Program-made: the position numbers and the translations under genes | DNA from: Pseudomonas putida | Lineage (GTDB): Bacteria > Pseudomonadota > Gammaproteobacteria > Pseudomonadales > Pseudomonadaceae | Direction of reading: 5' to 3' | Length of the DNA: 64,000 bases | NCBI RefSeq assembly: GCF_016406145.1 | Contig: NZ_CP066306.1 | Location: forward strand, 4,526,001 to 4,590,000 | Shown here: positions 44,959 to 52,888 of the stretch, in pieces | Position numbering within the stretch: the stretch's first letter is position 1 | How the letters are laid out: every line of letters starts with the position of its first letter | Notes under the pieces: model-generated | What the model was told of the DNA's origin: nothing | Seen by the model: the letters and a program-made list of their open reading frames with translations, nothing else | Databases searched by the model: none

Positions 44959-46158
44959 ATGTCTACGCCCAGCAAACCCCTCGCCGGCCTGAAAGTCATC
45001 GAGCTTGGCACCCTGATCGCTGGCCCGTTCGCTTCGCGCATCTGCGCCGAGTTCGGTGCCGAGGTGATCAAGGTCGAGTCGCCCGACGGCGGTGACCCGC
45101 TGCGCAAATGGCGCAAGCTGTACGAGGGTACTTCGCTGTGGTGGTTCGTGCAGGCGCGCAACAAGCAGTCACTGACGCTGAACCTCAAGCATCCCGATGG
45201 TCGCGAGATCCTCAAGCGGCTGCTGGCCGAGGCCGACATTCTCATCGAGAACTTCCGCCCGGGCGTGCTGGAAAAGCTCGGCCTGGGCTGGGATGTGCTG
45301 CACGAGCTCAACCCGAAACTGGTGATGGTGCGCCTGTCAGGCTTCGGCCAGACCGGGCCGATGAAGGACCAGCCAGGCTTCGGCGCCGTGGGCGAGTCGA
45401 TGGGTGGCCTGCGCTATATCACCGGCTTCGATGACCGCCCACCGGTACGCACCGGCATCTCCATCGGCGACTCGATCGCTGCATTGTGGGGCGTGATCGG
45501 TGCACTGATGGCGCTGCGTCACCGCGAGGTCAATGGTGGCCAGGGCCAGGTGGTGGACGTGGCGCTGTACGAGGCAATCTTCGCCATGATGGAAAGCATG
45601 GTCCCCGAGTTCGATGTGTTTGGCTTCATTCGCGAACGCACCGGCAACATCATGCCGGGCATCACGCCCTCCTCCATCCACACCAGCGCCGACGGCAAGC
45701 ACGTGCAGATCGGTGCCAATGGCGATGCGATATTCAAACGCTTCATGCAGGCCATCGGCCGTAACGACCTGGCCGCCGACCCAACACTGGCCAGCAATGA
45801 TGGCCGCGATGCGCGGCGTGACGAACTGTATGGGGTGATCGACCGCTGGGCCAACAGCCTGACCCTGGAGCAGGTCATGCAGATACTGACAGCCGCCGAA
45901 GTGCCGGCAAGCCGTATCTACTCGGCAGAAGACATGTTCAACGATCCACAGTACCTGGCCCGCGAGATGTTCCTGCAGGCCCGCCTGCCAGACGGTAAAG
46001 CGTTCAAGATGCCAGGCATTGTACCCAAGCTGTCCGAAACACCCGGCTCGGCCGAGTGGGTAGGCCCGGCGCTGGGCGAGCACACCGATGCACTGCTTGG
46101 CGCCCTGGGTTATGACGCCGCCGCCATCGCCAGCTTGCGCCAGGCAGGCACGGTCTGA
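44959..46158 (+). CDS. CaiB/BaiF family CoA transferase
   Basis: A 399-residue class III CoA transferase, which moves CoA between carboxylic acids. Signature parts are LAGLKVIELGTLIAGPFASR, FGAEVIKVESPDGGDPLRKW, LLAEADILIENFRPGVLEKL, and the catalytic-aspartate region (VDVALYEAIFAMMESMVPEF). The start is the ATG at 44959 (MSTPSKPLAG); the frame is open far upstream across recJ and yaeQ on the opposite strand, but that extension is a shadow. The substrate is not deducible. A periplasmic binding-protein gene follows after 14 bases. Confidence 0.92.
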   Translation: MSTPSKPLAGLKVIELGTLIAGPFASRICAEFGAEVIKVESPDGGDPLRKWRKLYEGTSLWWFVQARNKQSLTLNLKHPDGREILKRLLAEADILIENFRPGVLEKLGLGWDVLHELNPKLVMVRLSGFGQTGPMKDQPGFGAVGESMGGLRYITGFDDRPPVRTGISIGDSIAALWGVIGALMALRHREVNGGQGQVVDVALYEAIFAMMESMVPEFDVFGFIRERTGNIMPGITPSSIHTSADGKHVQIGANGDAIFKRFMQAIGRNDLAADPTLASNDGRDARRDELYGVIDRWANSLTLEQVMQILTAAEVPASRIYSAEDMFNDPQYLAREMFLQARLPDGKAFKMPGIVPKLSETPGSAEWVGPALGEHTDALLGALGYDAAAIASLRQAGTV

Positions 46159-46172
46159 GGTCGCCCCCGCCC

Positions 46173-47033
46173 GTGCGCGCGTTCCTGTCCCTGCTGTGCG
46201 GGCTGCTGCTCGCCATGGCCATCGCGCCAGTGCAGGCCAAGGAACGCCTGGTATGGCTGGTCCGCGACCTGCCGCCCTTCACCATCCTGGAGGGTGCGGC
46301 CAAGGGCCAAGGTGCGATCGACCGGATGCTGGCGCTGCTGATCGAACAGATGCCCGAGTACGACCACGACATCGTGCGGGTCACTCGGGCGCGCGGCATA
46401 CAGATGCTGCAGGACCCTACCAGCTTCACCTGCGATCCGACCATGCTGTGGACACCCGAGCGCGCGAAGTTCGTGCATTTCTCCGAACCGGTGCTGGGGG
46501 CGATGAGCGGTGGCCTGGTCGTACGCAAGCAAGCCGGATCTCTGCTGGCACCGTTTCTGGATGGTGCGCAGGTTGACCTCAAACGCTTGTTGAGCGACAC
46601 CCAACTGAAGCTTGGGATCGTCGCCGGACGCAGCTACAACACACAGATCGACGAGATCCTGCACCAGCTCCCCGACGCAGTCCTCAGCCGTCACTATGGT
46701 AACGATGCCACTGCCAATCTGCTGCAGATGCAGCGCCTCGGGCGCCTGCAACTGGTGCTCGGCTACTGGCCGGAAGTGCGCTACCTGATCCAGCAGCAAG
46801 GCGGCTCGCTCGATGAGTACCAGTTTCACCCGATACAAGGGGTGAACCGCTACCAGTTCCTGCATGTGGGCTGCTCCGATTCCCCCTTGGGGCAAGCGGC
46901 GGTCGCGCATATAGACCAACTGCTGCCCCCGCTACGCCGGGACACCCTGCCAGCGCTTTACGCCAAATGGCTGGATCCGGAGCTGCAAGAAGAATACCTG
47001 GAACAGAGCAAGCATTTTTTTGAAGGGCGATAA
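46173..47033 (+). CDS. Periplasmic substrate-binding-domain protein (SBP family 3-like, TIGR02285-type)
   Basis: A 286-residue secreted protein starting with GTG at 46173. The signal peptide FLSLLCGLLLAMAIAPVQA is followed by KERLVWLVRDLPPFTILEGA, the opening of a bacterial extracellular solute-binding protein family 3 domain. Later parts include FTCDPTMLWTPERAKFVHFS and NRYQFLHVGCSDSPLGQAAV. No permease or ATPase gene is adjacent, so it may be a sensory or orphan binding protein. It lies 14 bases after the CoA transferase gene and may be co-transcribed. Confidence 0.82.
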   Translation: MRAFLSLLCGLLLAMAIAPVQAKERLVWLVRDLPPFTILEGAAKGQGAIDRMLALLIEQMPEYDHDIVRVTRARGIQMLQDPTSFTCDPTMLWTPERAKFVHFSEPVLGAMSGGLVVRKQAGSLLAPFLDGAQVDLKRLLSDTQLKLGIVAGRSYNTQIDEILHQLPDAVLSRHYGNDATANLLQMQRLGRLQLVLGYWPEVRYLIQQQGGSLDEYQFHPIQGVNRYQFLHVGCSDSPLGQAAVAHIDQLLPPLRRDTLPALYAKWLDPELQEEYLEQSKHFFEGR

Positions 47034-47041
47034 AAAAGAAA

Positions 47042-47094
47042 CCCCGGGACGCTGGGGAGGACGCCCGGGGCCAATCGAAAGTCCTCATGGACTT
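47042..47094. other. Two hairpins in the gap after the binding-protein gene
   Basis: CCCCGGG (47042-47048) pairs with CCCGGGG (47064-47070), and AAGTCC (47079-47084) with GGACTT (47089-47094). They follow the stop codon of the binding-protein gene by 8 and 45 bases and face the convergent DUF3509 gene. They may terminate transcription or belong to a small RNA; no T-run is present on the plus strand. Confidence 0.4.
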
Positions 47095-47161
47095 CCCGTG
47101 ACAACCCGCCATCACCGGAGCTGTGTGCTGGCTGGCTGCCCTACTGTCTCTGATGCACCAC

Positions 47162-47443
47162 TCAGGCAAAGGTTCCCGGAGGATGCTGGCGTTGCTGCAA
47201 CGCCGCGATGACACAGGGCTGCAGGCGCCCTTCGGCTATCTGCAAGTCACGGTGGAGGCCATCGACGAGGTCGATCAGCAGGCTTTGCTCCTGCAACTGG
47301 CGCTGGCTGACCGTTCGGCGCAAGGTAATGCCACCGAGGCTGTCGAAAACGGTGAGTTGCCGGTTACCACTGGCATCGGCGGTGCCAAGCTGGGTCTGAT
47401 AGGGGCTCAGGGCGTCATTAAGCAGTCTGCAGATTCTTTCCAT
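47162..47443 (-). CDS. DUF3509 domain-containing protein
   Basis: A 93-residue soluble protein (MERICRLLNDALSPYQTQLG, then RQLTVFDSLGGITLRRTVSQ, ending in a helix LIDLVDGLHRDLQIAEGRLQ). This order, a short helix, a beta-rich centre and a C-terminal amphipathic helix, fits DUF3509, a small Pseudomonas-specific family of unknown role. The ATG at 47443 is preceded by a poor ribosome-binding site, and a GTG three codons upstream is an alternative. It lies downstream of the receiver-like gene in the same direction. Confidence 0.7.
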   Translation of the reverse strand: MERICRLLNDALSPYQTQLGTADASGNRQLTVFDSLGGITLRRTVSQRQLQEQSLLIDLVDGLHRDLQIAEGRLQPCVIAALQQRQHPPGTFA

Positions 47444-47522
47444 CCGGATCACTCGCTGCGTGGTGGTATATGAAGGAACTGACCAGCAAGCGCAGCGGAA
47501 AGTTCGTTACGCCTCAGCTGTT

Positions 47523-47921
47523 TCAATGAGCATGCGTGGGTGATGTGACCGTTTGAATACGCTGCAAGGCCTGTTGCCAGCGCCGCACCGGCAGCGGCCA
47601 CGGCAGGTCGGCCAGCACCCAGAGGCCACGCTCGCGAGCTTGCTCGGCAAGGTTGGGCCGGTGCTTGCTGGCACAGCCGACGAAAAGCAAGGCGCGTGAA
47701 CAGCGGTTGCGCTCCAGGCGTTCGAGCAGGGCCTGGCCGCCTTTCATCGCATGGTCGAGGATCAGCAGATCGGCACCGCGCTTGCGTGCCAGGCAGGCAT
47801 TGAGGTCAACCAGATCATGGGTGATGCGCACATCGAAAACGCCCAGGGCATTGCACGCCTGATGCAGGAGAATCTGGTGGGAAGGCCGAGCCTGGTGAAT
47901 CAACACGTAGGGCTGATGCAT
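47523..47921 (-). CDS. Stand-alone receiver-like protein with degenerate active site
   Basis: A 132-residue single-domain protein with a CheY-like layout. The third strand ends in an aspartate at residue 56 (ADLLILDHAMKGGQALLERL), the place of the phospho-acceptor. The acidic pair normally near residues 9-10 is replaced (YVLIHQARPSH), and no clear lysine follows the fifth strand (LWVLADLPWPLP), so phosphorylation by the usual magnesium-dependent route is doubtful. AGGAG lies 6 bases before the ATG. It is downstream of thrC, beyond its terminator, with no kinase gene nearby. Confidence 0.65.
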   Translation of the reverse strand: MHQPYVLIHQARPSHQILLHQACNALGVFDVRITHDLVDLNACLARKRGADLLILDHAMKGGQALLERLERNRCSRALLFVGCASKHRPNLAEQARERGLWVLADLPWPLPVRRWQQALQRIQTVTSPTHAH

Positions 47922-48011
47922 GAGCCGCTCCTGAGGGAAGGACGGGCCACTGTATGCAGCGCTTAACGCGTTTTACATAGGAAAAATCTGAATGAAACCA
48001 GGGAAAAGTCT

Positions 48012-48039
48012 AAAAAAGGGGCCGCGCAGCGGCCCCTTT
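48012..48039 (-). terminator. Rho-independent terminator of thrC
   Basis: AAAGGGGCCGC (48015-48025) and GCGGCCCCTTT (48029-48039) are perfect 11-bp arms with a 3-base loop; in the thrC direction a run of T follows (A-run 48012-48017 on the plus strand). It lies 9 bases after the thrC stop. Confidence 0.92.
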
Positions 48040-48047
48040 CATCACGA

Positions 48048-49457
48048 TTAAAGCGGCTTGCCGCGATTACCGTGCTGGCTGACGAAGGCCTGGACTGCCT
48101 TGAGGTCGTTGGCCAGAACCGTGCAGCGCTCCTCACGGCCGAACAGGTCGCTCAGGTGCGCAGGTAGTTCCAGCGCCTTGCCGACGCCCGCCTTCTCTAC
48201 GGCCTCAGGGAACTTGACCGGGTGCGCAGTGCCCAGCACCACCATAGGGGTATCCAGGCTGCGACGGCATTCGCGCGCGGCCTTTACGCCGATCGCGGTA
48301 TGCGGGTCGAGCACCTCACCTGTGCTGGCGAAGACCTCGGCGATGGTCTCGCAGGTCTGCTCGTCGCTCACTGCCAGCGAGTCGAACAGCTTGCGCGCCT
48401 CGGTCCAGCGGTCTTGGTCGACGCTGAAACCGCCGCCCTGCTTGAAGTTGGCCATCAGTTCGCCGATAGCCACACCGTTGCGACCATGGAGGTCGAACAA
48501 CAAACGCTCGAAGTTGGACGAGACCATGATGTCCATCGACGGCGACAAGGTCGCGTGCAGGGTTTCCTTGACGTACTGGTTGCCGCTCATGAAGCGGTGC
48601 AAGATGTCGTTGCGGTTGGTGGCAACCACCAGCTGGCTGACCGGCAGGCCCATGTTCCGTGCCAGGTAGCCCGCGAAGATGTCGCCAAAGTTGCCGGTCG
48701 GCACCGAGAACGCCACCGAACGCGCCGGGCCACCGAGCTGCAGGGCAGCGTGGAAGTAGTAGACGATCTGGGCCATGATTCGCGCCCAGTTGATCGAGTT
48801 GACTGCGACCAGGCGGGTGCCTTTGAGGAACGACTGGTCGGCGAAGCTAGCCTTGACCATCTCCTGGCAGTCATCGAAGTTGCCCTCGATGGCGATGTTG
48901 TGAATGTTGTCGCCGAAGATGGTGGTCATCTGGCGGCGCTGAACTTCCGACACACGCTGGTGCGGATGAAGGATGAAGATGTCGACGTTGTCGCAGCGAC
49001 GGCAGCCTTCGATGGCGGCAGAGCCGGTGTCGCCACTGGTGGCGCCAATGATCACCACGCGCTCGTTGCGCTTGGCCAGTACGTGATCAAGCAGACGACC
49101 AAGCAGCTGCAGGGCGAAGTCCTTGAAGGCCAGCGTCGGGCCGTGGAACAACTCAAGAACCCACTCGTTGCTGTTCAGTTGGCGCAGCGGAGCGACCGCG
49201 GCGTGGGCGAACTCGCCGTAGGTCTCTTCCAGGATCTTCTTGAAATCGGCATCGGCAATGCTGCCCTCGACGAACGGGCGCATCACACGGAAGGCCAGTT
49301 CGTGATACGGCAGGCCTGCCCAGGAAGCGATTTCTTCCTGGGTGAAGCGTGGGAGGTTCTCTGGCACGTACAGGCCGCCATCGCTGGCCAGGCCAGCCAG
49401 CAGGACGTCTTCGAAATTCAGGGCCGGTGCCTGGCCGCGGGTGCTGATATAGCGCAT
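48048..49457 (-). CDS. thrC: Threonine synthase
   Basis: A 469-residue PLP-dependent enzyme that converts O-phosphohomoserine to threonine. The N-terminal MRYISTRGQAPALNFEDVLL, the PLP-lysine segment FHGPTLAFKDFALQLLG, and the phosphate-binding IGATSGDTGSAAIEG are visible, with VPTGNFGDIFAGYLARNMGL further on. The ATG at 49457 was chosen over an 11-codon extension that reads into an inverted-repeat region. It lies 165 bases downstream of hom in the same direction; the repeat in between may affect their coupling. Confidence 0.97.
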   Translation of the reverse strand: MRYISTRGQAPALNFEDVLLAGLASDGGLYVPENLPRFTQEEIASWAGLPYHELAFRVMRPFVEGSIADADFKKILEETYGEFAHAAVAPLRQLNSNEWVLELFHGPTLAFKDFALQLLGRLLDHVLAKRNERVVIIGATSGDTGSAAIEGCRRCDNVDIFILHPHQRVSEVQRRQMTTIFGDNIHNIAIEGNFDDCQEMVKASFADQSFLKGTRLVAVNSINWARIMAQIVYYFHAALQLGGPARSVAFSVPTGNFGDIFAGYLARNMGLPVSQLVVATNRNDILHRFMSGNQYVKETLHATLSPSMDIMVSSNFERLLFDLHGRNGVAIGELMANFKQGGGFSVDQDRWTEARKLFDSLAVSDEQTCETIAEVFASTGEVLDPHTAIGVKAARECRRSLDTPMVVLGTAHPVKFPEAVEKAGVGKALELPAHLSDLFGREERCTVLANDLKAVQAFVSQHGNRGKPL

Positions 49458-49480
49458 ATGCAAACCTTCGGTTTGAGCGG

Positions 49481-49622
49481 CAAGTTGCAAGCTGAAAGCG
49501 CCAAGAAAAAGCTGTTCGGCATTTTTCTTACGCTCTGCACTGCCCTTGCCGCAAATTTAAACTGTTAGAAGCCTCAACACCGAACTGCTTTTTCTTGCAG
49601 CTTGCAGCTTGAAGCTTGCCGC
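49481..49622. repeat. Inverted AGCTTGC-type repeat between hom and thrC
   Basis: The left copy (49481-49500) reads GCGGCAAGTTGCAAGCTGAA. The right copy (about 49594-49622) is TTGCAGCTTGCAGCTTGAAG followed by CTTGCCGCTT, whose reverse complement begins AAGCGGCAAGCTTCAAGCTG. The two arms are therefore complementary over about 20 bases across a spacer of some 95 bases. The right arm abuts the hom stop codon. Confidence 0.7.
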
Positions 49623-50927
49623 TTAGTTGAGCTGTTCGACGCGGATGCGCACGACCTTGCCGACCACGTCCTGCAAGGCTTCAAGAGCAACGATGGCGTC
49701 GTTGATGCTCTGCTCGACCACACGGTGGGTCAGCAGGATCATCGGCACCAGGCCGTCCTGTTCCTCGACTTCTTTCTGCATGATCGACTCGATGTTGATG
49801 CCGCGCTCCGACAGGATGCTCGCCACCTGAGCCAGCACGCCTGGGTGATCCTTGGCATGGATACGCAGGTAGTAGGCGCTCTGGCAGGCTTCGATCGGCA
49901 GGATCGGGTGCGCCGACAGCGAATCCGGCTGGAAGGCCAGGTGCGGCACGCGGTTTTCAGGGTCGGAGGTCATGGCGCGGACCACGTCGACCAGGTCGGC
50001 GACCACCGAGGAAGCGGTGGGCTCCATGCCGGCGCCTGCGCCGTAGTAAAGGGTGGAGCCTGCCGCATCGCCATTGACCATCACGGCGTTCATCACGCCA
50101 TTGACGTTGGCGATCAGGCGATCGCTCGGGATCAGCGTCGGGTGCACGCGCAGCTCGATGCCTTCTGCAGTGCGACGGGCCACACCCAGGTGCTTGATGC
50201 GGTAGCCCAGGGCTTCGGCGTAGTTCACGTCGGCAGTGGTCAGCTGGGTGATGCCTTCGGTGTAGGCCTTGTCGAACTGCAGCGGGATACCAAAGGCGAT
50301 GGACGCCAGGATGGTCAGCTTGTGCGCAGCATCGATACCTTCGACGTCGAAAGTCGGGTCGGCTTCGGCATAACCCAGCGCCTGGGCTTCGGCCAGCACA
50401 TCGGGGAAGGCCCGGCCTTTTTCACGCATTTCGGTGAGAATGAAGTTGCCTGTGCCGTTGATGATCCCGGCCAGCCAGTTGATACGGTTGGCCGACAGGC
50501 CTTCGCGGATCGCCTTGATCACCGGGATGCCACCTGCCACTGCGGCTTCGAACGCAACGATCACGCCCTTCTCACGGGCCTTGGCGAAGATTTCGTTGCC
50601 GTGTACGGCGATCAGCGCCTTGTTGGCAGTCACCACGTGCTTGCCGTTTTCGATGGCCTTGAGCACCAGGTCGCGAGCGATGGTGTATCCACCGATCAGC
50701 TCGATGACAATGTCGATCTCCGGGTTGCTCGCAACGTCGAACACATCAGCGGTAATGGGGGTACCGGTAATCTGGCAGTTCGGGTTAGGCGAGCGCATGG
50801 CGATCTGTGCCACTTCAATACCGCGCCCGGCACGGCGGGCAATCTCCTCGGCGTTGCGCTGAAGTACATTGAAGGTACCGCCACCGACGGTCCCCAACCC
50901 ACAGATGCCTACTTTGACCGGTTTCAC
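49623..50927 (-). CDS. hom: Homoserine dehydrogenase
   Basis: A 434-residue monofunctional NAD(P)H-dependent homoserine dehydrogenase, which reduces aspartate semialdehyde in threonine/methionine synthesis. It has the Rossmann motif VKVGICGLGTVGGGTFNVLQ, the catalytic region GTGNFILTEMREKGRAFPDV and EADPTFDVEGIDAAHKL, and a C-terminal ACT regulatory domain (YYLRIHAKDHPGVLAQVASI), implying feedback control by threonine. It starts with GTG at 50927 preceded by GGAG; the longer frame to 50975 is not supported. It is upstream of thrC and downstream of dsbC. Confidence 0.96.
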   Translation of the reverse strand: MKPVKVGICGLGTVGGGTFNVLQRNAEEIARRAGRGIEVAQIAMRSPNPNCQITGTPITADVFDVASNPEIDIVIELIGGYTIARDLVLKAIENGKHVVTANKALIAVHGNEIFAKAREKGVIVAFEAAVAGGIPVIKAIREGLSANRINWLAGIINGTGNFILTEMREKGRAFPDVLAEAQALGYAEADPTFDVEGIDAAHKLTILASIAFGIPLQFDKAYTEGITQLTTADVNYAEALGYRIKHLGVARRTAEGIELRVHPTLIPSDRLIANVNGVMNAVMVNGDAAGSTLYYGAGAGMEPTASSVVADLVDVVRAMTSDPENRVPHLAFQPDSLSAHPILPIEACQSAYYLRIHAKDHPGVLAQVASILSERGINIESIMQKEVEEQDGLVPMILLTHRVVEQSINDAIVALEALQDVVGKVVRIRVEQLN

Positions 50928-51009
50928 TGTGAACTCCCCATTGAACGGCCGGCACCTGCGCCGACCGTGAAACATGCCGTCACCCCATGACGACGGCGTA
51001 CTGAATGAT

Positions 51010-51771
51010 TTACTTGGCGGCCTGCTGCTGGCCGGCCAGGGCCAGTTTGGCCACTTGCGGTGCCGGTTGGTAACCTGGAATCACCTGGCCGTTTTCGAGC
51101 ACGATCGCCGGCGTGCCGTTAACGCCGATCGACTGGCCCAGCTGGAACTGCTTACCGACCGGGTTGGCGCATTTGGCAGCCTTGATTTCCTTGCCGTCGA
51201 TCATCTTGTCCAGCGCTGCGCGGCGGTCACTGGAGCACCACACGGCCTGCAACTGCTCGTCACCCGGCGAGCCGAGGCCCTGGCGCGGGAAGGCGACATA
51301 GCGCACTTCGATACCGCGACGGTTGAGCTCTGGCACTTCGGCGTGCAGCTTGTGGCAATACGGGCAGGTGGTGTCGGTGAACACGGTGATGTGCGACTTG
51401 GTCTGGCCCTTGGCAGGATAAACCACCATCTCGGCGGCTGGAATGCCATTGATGAGCTTGGCTACGCCTTGGCGCTCGGTCTTCTCGGTCAGGTTTACCG
51501 GCTTGCCGTCCTGGATCTGGTACAGGTAGCCCTGCATCACGAACTGGCCATCGGCGCTGGCGTACAGCACACGGCCGCCCTGCAGCTTGACTTCATACAG
51601 GCCGTTGAGCGGGCTGCTGGCCACGCTCTCGACCGGCACTTCCAGCTCAAGGTTCTGCAACGACTTGCGAATCGCCTGCTCGGCAGCGGCATTGCTGTCG
51701 GTCGCCGCAGCAACGGCAAAGGTACTGGCCAGCGCCAACGCGGCGGCGGCGAAAATCTGGGTCACGCGCAT
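51010..51771 (-). CDS. dsbC: Thiol:disulfide interchange protein DsbC
   Basis: A 253-residue periplasmic disulfide isomerase. The signal peptide (IFAAAALALASTFAVAAA) is followed by the N-terminal dimerisation domain (AIRKSLQNLELEVPVESVAS) and a thioredoxin-fold domain with active site CPYC (FTDTTCPYCHKLHAEVPELN); the second cysteine pair of DsbC (AVWCSSDRRAALDKMI, AAKCANPVGKQF) is present. The ATG at 51771 opens the signal peptide. The xerD-dsbC-hom order is conserved in gamma-proteobacteria. Confidence 0.95.
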   Translation of the reverse strand: MRVTQIFAAAALALASTFAVAAATDSNAAAEQAIRKSLQNLELEVPVESVASSPLNGLYEVKLQGGRVLYASADGQFVMQGYLYQIQDGKPVNLTEKTERQGVAKLINGIPAAEMVVYPAKGQTKSHITVFTDTTCPYCHKLHAEVPELNRRGIEVRYVAFPRQGLGSPGDEQLQAVWCSSDRRAALDKMIDGKEIKAAKCANPVGKQFQLGQSIGVNGTPAIVLENGQVIPGYQPAPQVAKLALAGQQQAAK

Positions 51772-51923
51772 GGGAACTCCTGAGGGCGGACAGGGGCCGG
51801 AGGGTGTCACCTGCGCAAAAACGCGGCAACCGTGCGGCCCTTGGTGCAAACCGCCCAAGCCTACCACAACACGCTACCCGTGAAGGGGGCTGCGAGTACC
51901 GGCCGGCGGAACATGAAAAACAT

Positions 51924-52820
51924 TCATCCACGCGGATGGTGCTGAGCGTGCAGTTGCTGCAGGCGGGCCTTGGCCACATGGGTATAGATCTGCGTGGTCG
52001 ACAGGTCGCTGTGCCCCAGCAGCATCTGCACTACGCGCAGGTCCGCACCGTGGTTGAGCAGATGGGTGGCGAAAGCGTGGCGCAAGGTGTGCGGCGACAG
52101 CGGCTTGTCGATGCCGGCAATCCGGGCGTGATGCTTGATGCGGTGCCAGAAGGTCTGACGGGTCATCTGTTCACCCCGCAGGCTGGGGAACAGCACATCG
52201 CTCGGGCGCCCGTTGAGCAGCTCGACGCGCCCGTCACGCAGGTAGCGCTCCAGCCACAGCACCGCCTCTTCGCCCATCGGTACCAGGCGCTCCTTGCTGC
52301 CCTTGCCCATCACCCGCAGCACGCCCTGGCGCAGGTTCACCTGGTCCAGAGCAAGGCTGACCAGTTCGGTAACGCGCAGACCACAGGCGTACAGGACCTC
52401 AAGCATGGCACGGTCGCGCTGGCCAATGGCTTCGCCAAGGTCCGGAGCCTGCAGCAGGGCATCGACGTCGGCTTCCGACAAAGACTTGGGCAAGGGCTTG
52501 CCCAACTGCGGCATCTCTATTTGCAGGGTTGGATCGACGGCAATGAGCTTTTCCCGCAGCAAGTAGCGAAAGAAGCCACGCAGACCTGAGAGAAAACGCG
52601 CAGTGGAACGCGGCTTGTAACCCTGATCCAGACGCCAGGCCAGGTGATCGAGGATCAGCTCCCGACCGGCGGCAGGCAAGGCCAGGCCGTGATCCTGCAG
52701 CCAGCCGTTGAACAGCGCCAGGTCACTGCGATAAGAGACGCGAGTGTTGTCTGAAAGGCCTTTTTCCAGCCACAGGGCATCAAGGAACTGGTCGATCAAG
52801 GGGTGGTCAAGGGCTGGCAT
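51924..52820 (-). CDS. xerD: Site-specific tyrosine recombinase XerD
   Basis: A 298-residue tyrosine recombinase that with XerC resolves chromosome dimers at dif. It has the N-terminal SAM-like core-binding domain (IDQFLDALWLEKGLSDNTRV) and a catalytic domain with the full RKHRHY set: arginine in YACGLRVTELVSL, lysine in VMGKGSKERLVPM, the LSPHTLRHAFATHLLNHGAD box, and the tyrosine in DLSTTQIYTHVAKARL. Length is standard. It is the first gene of the minus-strand xerD-dsbC-hom-thrC series and diverges from the antiporter gene. Confidence 0.96.
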   Translation of the reverse strand: MPALDHPLIDQFLDALWLEKGLSDNTRVSYRSDLALFNGWLQDHGLALPAAGRELILDHLAWRLDQGYKPRSTARFLSGLRGFFRYLLREKLIAVDPTLQIEMPQLGKPLPKSLSEADVDALLQAPDLGEAIGQRDRAMLEVLYACGLRVTELVSLALDQVNLRQGVLRVMGKGSKERLVPMGEEAVLWLERYLRDGRVELLNGRPSDVLFPSLRGEQMTRQTFWHRIKHHARIAGIDKPLSPHTLRHAFATHLLNHGADLRVVQMLLGHSDLSTTQIYTHVAKARLQQLHAQHHPRG

Positions 52821-52888
52821 GAAAACTCGGTGGCAAACGACGAAATGACGCTTAGTCTTTCATAACAACGCCGGCATAGGGAGCCCGC

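Noticed and set aside
43465..46158. A very long plus-strand frame that would fuse 498 residues to the CoA transferase
   Set aside because: The first 1.5 kb is antisense to recJ and yaeQ, has low-complexity composition typical of shadow frames, and the family start lies at 44959.
48222..49568. A 448-codon plus-strand frame opposite thrC
   Set aside because: Antisense shadow; no ribosome-binding site and no family resemblance.
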